NCBI GenBank assembly: GCA_021014325.1
Contig: CM037463.1
Location: 9,865,001 to 9,929,000, forward strand
Origin: Plazaster borealis
Lineage: Eukaryota > Echinodermata > Asteroidea > Forcipulatida > Labidiasteridae
Reading direction: 5' to 3'
DNA: 64,000 bases
Position 1 is the first letter of the stretch, and each line of letters begins with the position of its first letter. A program made the translations under genes and the position numbers. Under the pieces are notes generated by a model. That model saw nothing but the letters and a program-made list of their open reading frames with translations, had not been told where the DNA came from and searched no databases. This document shows positions 56,576 through 64,000 of this stretch, one piece after another.

Positions 56576-59500
56576 TTACCCCTTGTGATTTTATCAAATG
56601 TCAGCTCATTTTTAACAAAAACGCTAGGCTTACCCCCTTATGATTTTTTACGATTAAAACCCATTTTTGACAAAAATGCAAGGCTACCCCTTGTGATTTT
56701 AACCAATTTCAGCCTTTTTATTTTCCGAAAAGTGTAAGGCTTAACCCTTGTTATTTTATCCGATTTTAGCCCAATTTCGACAAAATTGCAAGGCTTACCC
56801 CTTATGATTTTATCAAAATTCAGCCCATTTTTGACAAAAATGCAAGGCTAACCCCTTGTGATTTTATCCGATATCAGCCCACTTTTGACAAAAATGCAAG
56901 GCTTAACCCTTGTTATTTTATCTGATTTTAGCCAAATTTCGACAAAAATGCAAGGCTTAGGCCTACCCCTTGTGATTTTATCAAATTTCAGCCCATGTTT
57001 GGCAAAAATGCAAAGCTTACCCTTTGTGATTTTATCCCATATCAGCTCATTTTTGACAAAAATGCAAGGCTTACCCCTTGTGATTTTATCCGATATCATC
57101 CCATTTTTGACAAAAATACAAGGCTTACCCCTTGTGATTTGATCAGATATTAGCCAAATTTCGACAAAAATGGAAGGCTAACCCTTTGTGATTTTATCCG
57201 ATATCAGCCATTCTTTACAAAAAACGAGGCTTGTGATTTTAACAGATTTTAGCCCATTTTTGACTTAAAATGCAAGGCTTACCCCTTGTGATTTGATCAG
57301 ATATTAGCCAAATTTCGACAAAAATGCAAGGCTTACCCCTTGTGATTTGATCAGATATTAGCCAAATTTCGACAAAATTGCAAGGCTTACCCCTTGTGAT
57401 TTGATCAGATATTAGCCAAATTTCGACAAAAATGCAAGGCTTACCCCTTGTGATTTGATCAGATAGTAGCCAAATTTCGACAAAAATGCAAGGCTTACCC
57501 CTTGTGATTTGATCAGATAGTAGCCAAATTTCGACAAAAATGCAAGGCTTACCCCTTGTGATTTGATCAGATATTAGCCCATTTTCGACAAAAATGCAAG
57601 GCTTACCCCTTGTGATTTGATCAGATATTAGCCAAAGTTCGACAAAAATGCAAGGCTTACCCCTTGTGATTTTATCCGATATCAGCCAACTTTCGACAAA
57701 AGTGCAAGGCTAACCCCTTGTGACTTTATCAAATTTCAGCCCATGTTTGGCAAAAATGCAAAGCTTACCCCTTGTGATTTTATCCCATAGCAGCCCATTT
57801 TTGACAAAAATGCAAGGCTTAGGCCTACCCCTTGTGATTTATCCGATATCAGCCCATTTTTGACAAAAATGCAAGGCTTACCCCTTGTGATTTTATCCGA
57901 TATCAGCCCATTTTTGACAAAAATACAAGGCTTACCCCTTGTGATTTGATCAGATATTAGCCAAATTTCGACAAAAATGCAATGCTTACCCCTTGTTATT
58001 TTATCCGATTTTAGCCAAATTTCGACAAAAATGCAAGGCTTACCCTTTGTGATTTGATCAGATATTAGCCAAATTTCGACAAAAATGCAAGGCTTGCCCC
58101 TTGTGATTTGATCAGATATTAGCCAAATTTCGACAAAAATGCAAGGCTTACCCCTTGTGATTTGATCAGATATTAGCCAAATTTCGACAAAAATGAGGCC
58201 TACCCCTTGTGATTTTATCAGATTTTAGCCCATTTTTGACTTAAAATGTAAGGCTTAACCCTTGTGATTTTATCCGATTTTAGCCAAATTTCGACAAAAA
58301 TGCAAGGCTTACCCCTTATGATTTTTTTCAGATTTTAGCCAAATTTCGACAAAAGAGCAAGGCTAACCCCTTGTGATTTCATCACATTTCAGCCCATGTT
58401 TGGCAAAAATGCTTACCCCTTGTAATTTTATCCGATATTAGCCAAATTTCAACAAAAATGCACGGTTAACCCCTTGTGATTTTATCAAATTTCAGCCCAT
58501 TTTTGACAAAAATGCAAAGCTAACCGCTTGTGATTTTATCAGATTTTAGCCCTTGTTTGGCAAAAATGCAAGAATGCAAAAATGCTTACCCCTTGTGATT
58601 TTATCCGATATATCAGCCCACTTTTGTCAAAAATGCAAGGCTTATCCCTTGTGATTTTATCCGATATCAGCCATTCTTCACAAAAAACGAGGCTTACCCC
58701 TTGTGATTTTATCAAATTTCAGCCAATTTTTGGCAAAAATGCAAGGCTTACCCCTTGTGATTTTATCCGATATCAGCCATTCTTCACAAAAAACGAGGCT
58801 TACCCCTTGTGATTTTATCAGATTTAAGCCCATTTTTGACTTAAAATGCAAGGCTTACCCCTTGTGACTTTATCCGATATCAGCTCACTTTTGTCAAAAA
58901 ATGCAAGGCTTACCCAGTATGATTTTAACCGATATCAGCCCACTTTTGTCAAAAATGCAAGGCTTACCCCTTGTGATTTTATCCGATATCAGCCCACTTT
59001 TGTCAAAAATGCAAGGCTTACCCCTTGTGATTTTATCCGATATCAACCCACTTTTGTCAAAATTGCAAGGCTTACACCTTGTGATTTTATCCGATATCAG
59101 CCCAATTATGCCAAAAATGCAAGGCTTACCCCTTGTGATTTTATCCCATATCAGCCCATTGTTGACAAAAATGCAAGGCTTATCCCTTGTGATTTTGTCC
59201 GATATCAGCCCATTTTTGACAAAAATGCAAGCCCCCTTGTGATTTTATCAGATTTTAGCCTATTTTTGACTTAAAATGTAAGGCTTACCCCTTGTTATTT
59301 TATCAGATTTTAGCCTATTTTTGACTTAAAATGCAAGGCTTACCCCTTGTGATTTTATCTGATATCAGCCAAATTTCGACAAAAATGCAAGGCTTACCCC
59401 TTGTGATTTTATCAAATTTCAGCCCATTTTTGATTAAATATCTGATGCTTACCCATTTTGATTTCATCCGATTTTAGCCCTTCGACAAAATTGCGAGGTC

Positions 59501-59770
59501 TACCCCTTGTGATTTTATCAGATTTTAACCTATGCAATTTCGACAAAAATGCAAGGCTTACCCCTAATTATTTTATTAAATTATGCCCATTTTCGACAAA
59601 AATGCGAGGCTTACCCCTTGTGATTTTTTCAAAATTCAGCTCATTCTCGACTAAAAATGTAAGGCTTACCCCTTGTTATTTTTATCACATTTTAGCCCGA
59701 TTTCCACAAAAACGAAAGCCTTGTGATTTTATCAATTTCAGCTCATTTTTGAAAATAACGCATCGCTTTA
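56576..59770 (+). repeat. 54-bp satellite, array beta-3
   Basis: Longer than beta-1 and beta-2. It opens with several monomers absent there (56590-56850) and has a run of seven GATTTGATCAGAT-type monomers at exact 54-bp spacing (about 57285-57660). Confidence 0.9.
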
Positions 59771-60216
59771 AAACCTAAGTTGCGTCCTTTTGCTGTAAAA
59801 TGATGCAGAATGGGCACTACTGATGCCTTTTTATATAACTTTACCCAGGATTGCAGCTAAATTTGCAAAAATATTGCCTTTTGTAAACTATGTACGAAAT
59901 CGAAAAAATCTCAAGGGGTAAGTCTGGCATTTTAACGAATTTAGGTTCGATTTAAAGGTGTGATTTTATGCTGTAAAATGATGCATTGGGCAATACCGGT
60001 ACTTTTTCATTAAATCTGGCCCAAGACTTTAGCTCAACTGGAAGAAATATTGACACTTCATAATCGCAAGAAGCACGGCAATTTTATCCATTTGCTTTTT
60101 GATATAATTCACAAGGGGGTAAAGCCTTGCAATTTTGTCGATTTTGACTGTTTTTATTCTGTTATTTTTTATAAATCACAAATTTTGACTAAATTGAATG
60201 TCTTCCCTCCCCCAAT
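59771..60216 (-). repeat. Spacer before S7 (A-type right end)
   Basis: Ends CTTCCCTCCCCCAATATAG like the spacers before A blocks, without the ACTTGGTATAT stretch found before S2, S4 and S6. Unlike those before S3 and S5, it has no 45-bp deletion. Confidence 0.7.
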
Positions 60217-60728
60217 ATAGATTGTTAAAAATAGTTAAAATAAAGTAAATTTGTCCAGAAAGTTAGTCGGAGTGACGACCAGGCGTTCAGGGGACTCAAA
60301 GTCTGGTCGAACCAGCATGGTGATCACCCATATAGTTCCTTTCTGGGATTGGCTAGTCCCGGTCCCTCCTTTGGCTTTCCGACCCGGAATATTCACCCTA
60401 CCTATTTTGGGGAGAGACATGACGGAACCCCAATCCATTACAGCGGCCAACAGTAAAAGTCATGTCCCTTTTGGTACGGGTAGGATTCGAACCGGGTCTC
60501 CCAGCTCTGGACTGCACGCAATTGAACAATCCAGTGCACCGCAGCCGCAGTGCCCGTTGGTGTTTGGAGGTGGTTTTAAATACTACTTAAATGATTCACT
60601 GCGTCCAAGCAAAATAGAAAAAAGACACAACTGGGAATTGAACCCGGGTCTCGTGGCTCCCAGTCCAACACGTAGTTCATCTAGCTACAGCGCCACCTGC
60701 TTCTCCAAAAGAATAATTATAGTAAAAC
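60217..60728 (-). repeat. Block S7 (hybrid: A-type left side, B-type right side)
   Basis: Follows an A-type spacer but carries CACGTAGTTCATC and CTACAGCGCC as in S6 and continues into a B flank. Both tRNA-like parts are present. Confidence 0.8.
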
Positions 60729-61200
60729 CAAATTTTAAAAAACCCAATTTAACAAACAACTATAGAAGTAATTATTATAATAATTGTTTAATTTATTTAA
60801 ACTCAGAGGTTTATTTCCTCTAGGAAATAATATATTTATTCAACATTATTTTACTGACAACACATTTGGAGTCATAATGATTTCAGCTAAATTTGCGGAA
60901 ATATTGACATTTGAAAAAAGGGGGTAAGCCCAGCGTTTTCATTAATTGGGCCGAGCTTTCAGCTGTGATTTTATGCCGTAAAATGGTGCATTAGGCCGTA
61001 ATATTTAACTTGACCCATGATTTCAGCTAAATTTGCAGAAATATTGATATTTGAAAATTAGGCAAAAAATTGAAAAAGTCATAAGGGGTAAGTCCAGCAT
61101 TGTTATCATTTTTTGGCCCATTTTGAAGTTGCGATTTTTGGCTCTTAAATGATGCAATAGGCTCTTGTGATGCCTTTTTATTTAACTCAACAAATGCAAG
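60729..61200. repeat. B-type flank 4
   Basis: Near-copy of the other B flanks with small private changes (AACAAACAAC, TTTCCTCTAGGAAATAA). Confidence 0.75.
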
Positions 61201-64000
61201 GCTTACCCCTTGTGATTTTATCAAATGTCAGCTCATTTTTAACAAAAACGCTAGGCTTACCCCCTTATGATTTTTTACGATTAAAACCCATTTTTGACAA
61301 AAATGCAAGGCTACCCCTTGTGATTTTAACCAATTTCAGCCTTTTTATTTTCCGAAAAGTGTAAGGCTTAACCCTTGTTATTTTATCCGATTTTAGCCCA
61401 ATTTCGACAAAATTGCAAGGCTTACCCCTTATGATTTTATCAAAATTCAGCCCATTTTTGACAAAAATGCAAGGCTAACCCCTTGTGATTTTATCCGATA
61501 TCAGCCCACTTTTGACAAAAATGCAAGGCTTAACCATTGTTATTTTATCTGATTTTAGCCAAATTTCGACAAAAATGCAAGGCTTAGGCCTACCCCTTGT
61601 GATTTTATCAAATTTCAGCCCATGTTTGGCAAAAATGCAAAGCTTACCCTTTGTGATTTTATCCCATATCAGCTCATTTTTGACAAAAATGCAAGGCTTA
61701 CCCCTTGTGATTTTATCCGATATCATCCCATTTTTGACAAAAATACAAGGCTTACCCCTTGTGATTTGATCAGATATTAGCCAAATTTCGACAAAAATGG
61801 AAGGCTAACCCTTTGTGATTTTATCCGATATCAGCCATTCTTTACAAAAAACGAGGCTTGTGATTTTAACAGATTTTAGCCCATTTTTGACTTAAAATGC
61901 AAGGCTTACCCCTTGTGATTTGATCAGATATTAGCCAAATTTCGACAAAAATGCAAGGCTTACCCCTTGTGATTTGATCAGATATTAGCCAAATTTCGAC
62001 AAAAATGCAAGGCTTACCCCTTGTGATTTGATCAGATATTAGCCAAATTTCGACAAAAATGCAAGGCTTACCCCTTGTGATTTGATCAGATAGTAGCCAA
62101 ATTTCGACAAAAATGCAAGGCTTACCCCTTGTGATTTGATCAAATATTAGCCAAATTTCGACAAAAAGGCAAGGCTTACCCCTTGTGATTTGATCAGATA
62201 TTAGCCCATTTTTGGCAAAAATGCAAGGCTTACCCCTTGTTATTTTATCCGATTTTAGCCAAATTTCGACAAAAATGCAAGGCTTACCCCTTGTGATTTT
62301 ATCCGATATCAGCCAACTTTCGACAAAAGTGCAAGGCTAACCCCTTGTGACTTTATCAAATTTCAGCCCATGTTTGGCAAAAATGCAAAGCTTACCCCTT
62401 GTGATTTTATCCCATAGCAGCCCATTTTTGACAAAAATGCAAGGCTTAGGCCTACCCCTTGTGATTTATCCGATATCAGCCCATTTTTGACAAAATGCAA
62501 GGGGTACCCCCTGTGATTTTATCGGATATCAGCCCAATTTTGACAAAAATGCAAGGCTTACCCCTTGTGATTTGATCAGATATTAGCCAAATTAAGACAA
62601 AAATGCAATTCTTACACATTTAAATTTTATACGATTTTAGACAAATTTCGACAAAAATGCAAGGCTTACCCTTTGTGATTTTATAAGATATTAGACAAAT
62701 TTCTACAAAATGCAAGGCTTGCCCTTGTTCTTTGATCAGATATTAGCCAAATTTCGACAAAAATGCAAGGCTTACCCCTTGTGATTTGATCAGATATTAG
62801 CCAAATTTCGACAAAAATGAGGCCTACCCCTTGTGATTTTATCAGATTTTAGCCCATTTTTGACTTAAAATGTAAGGCTTAACCCTTGTGATTTTATCCG
62901 ATTTTAGCCAAATTTCGACAAAAATGCAAGGCTTACCCCTTATGATTTTTTTCAGATTTTAGCCAAATTTCGACAAAAGAGCAAGGCTAACCCCTTGTGA
63001 TTTCATCACATTTCAGCCCATGTTTGGCAAAAATGCTTACCCCTTGTAATTTTATCCGATATTAGCCAAATTTCAACAAAAATGCACGGTTAACCCCTTG
63101 TGATTTTATCAAATTTCAGCCCATTTTTGGCAAAAATGCAAGGCTAACCGCTTGTGATTTTATCAGATTTTAGCCCTTGTTTGGCAAAAATGCAAGAATG
63201 CAAAAATGCTTACCCCTTGTGATTTTATCCGATATATCAGCCCACTTTTGTCAAAAATGCAAGGCTTATCCCTTGTGATTTTATCCGATATCAGCCATTC
63301 TTCACAAAAAACGAGGCTTACCCCTTGTGATTTTATCAAATTTCAGCCAATTTTTGGCAAAAATGCAAGGCTTACCCCTTGTGATTTTATCCGATATCAG
63401 CCATTCTTCACAAAAAACGAGGCTTACCCCTTGTGATTTTATCAGATTTAAGCCCATTTTTGACTTAAAATGCAAGGCTTACCCCTTGTGACTTTATCCG
63501 ATATCAGCTCACTTTTGTCAAAAAATGCAAGGCTTACCCCGTATGATTTTAACCGATATCAGCCCACTTTTGTCAAAAATGCAAGGCTTACCCCTTGTGA
63601 TTTTATCCGATATCAGCCCACTTTTGTCAAAAATGCAAGGCTTACCCCTTGTGATTTTATCCGATATCAGCCCACTTTTGTCAAAAATGCAAGGCTTACC
63701 CCTTGTGATTTTATCCGATATCAGCCCATTTTTGACAAAAATGCAAGGCTTACCCCTTGTGATTTTATCCCATATCAGCCCATTGTTGACAAAAATGCAA
63801 GGCTTATCCCTTGTGATTTTGTCCGATATCAGCCCATTTTTGACAAAAATGCAAGCCCCCTTGTGATTTTATCAGATTTTAGCCTATTTTTGACTTAAAA
63901 TGTAAGGCTTACCCCTTGTTATTTTATCAGATTTTAGCCTATTTTTGACTTAAAATGCAAGGCTTACCCCTTGTGATTTTATCTGATATCAGCCAAATTT
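61201..64000 (+). repeat. 54-bp satellite, array beta-4 (runs off the right edge)
   Basis: Closest to beta-3, including its opening monomers. A stretch near 62500-62720 is unusually degraded (several private substitutions and indels) before regularity returns. The field continues beyond the window. Confidence 0.9.

Overview
This is eukaryotic, AT-rich animal DNA: genes are split by introns, most of the sequence is repetitive, and small inverted-repeat transposons are dense. The proteins (two CYP2-like cytochromes P450, a decayed Polinton-type DNA polymerase B fragment) and the abundant short foldback elements fit a marine invertebrate. An echinoderm is my best guess, from memory of element termini such as GGGCCCAATTTCAT, and nothing here proves it.

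Left part (1-13.8 kb): two tandem, minus-strand CYP2-like P450 genes. The right copy (9582-12934, three exons, 499 codons) reads as complete. The left copy (1-1879) runs off the window edge but is open as far as it can be read. Both carry the same foldback element in intron 1 and share upstream DNA that includes the 5' end of a Polinton-like gene. The duplication unit therefore covered gene, promoter and an older mobile-element relic. A third, diverged copy of the upstream region lies at about 6.44-6.71 kb without a P450. Between the genes lie a broken DNA polymerase B fragment, a 0.72-kb element with perfect 20-bp inverted ends, several MITEs and a roughly 190-bp minisatellite.

Middle part (13.8-28.8 kb): an 871-bp non-autonomous hAT-like element with an exact 8-bp target duplication sits inside a tRNA-like sequence. 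After it comes a plus-strand stretch holding three phase-compatible exons (18749-18874, 19380-19468, 24135-24228) of a gene I do not recognise. One exon and its intron have been multiplied into a decaying tandem series of about 580-bp units, which includes a 591-bp duplication with no difference seen. A 735-bp block occurs twice, 3.4 kb apart, and one copy is flanked by a 40-bp direct repeat.

Right part (28.8-64 kb, more than half of the window): a complex satellite field. The basic monomer is 54 bp (roughly 400 copies by length), always in one orientation. It is organised in a higher-order unit of about 9.1-9.3 kb in which a conserved ~510-bp block (S) with two tRNA-like sequences alternates between an A-type and a B-type right flank. 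The order of S blocks is S0 (truncated), A, B, A, B, A, B, B. The last block has an A-type left side and a B-type right side, the expected product of unequal crossing-over. The spacers carry longer relatives of the monomer in the opposite polarity. I see no convincing protein-coding gene in this half. Its many open frames follow from a period divisible by three.
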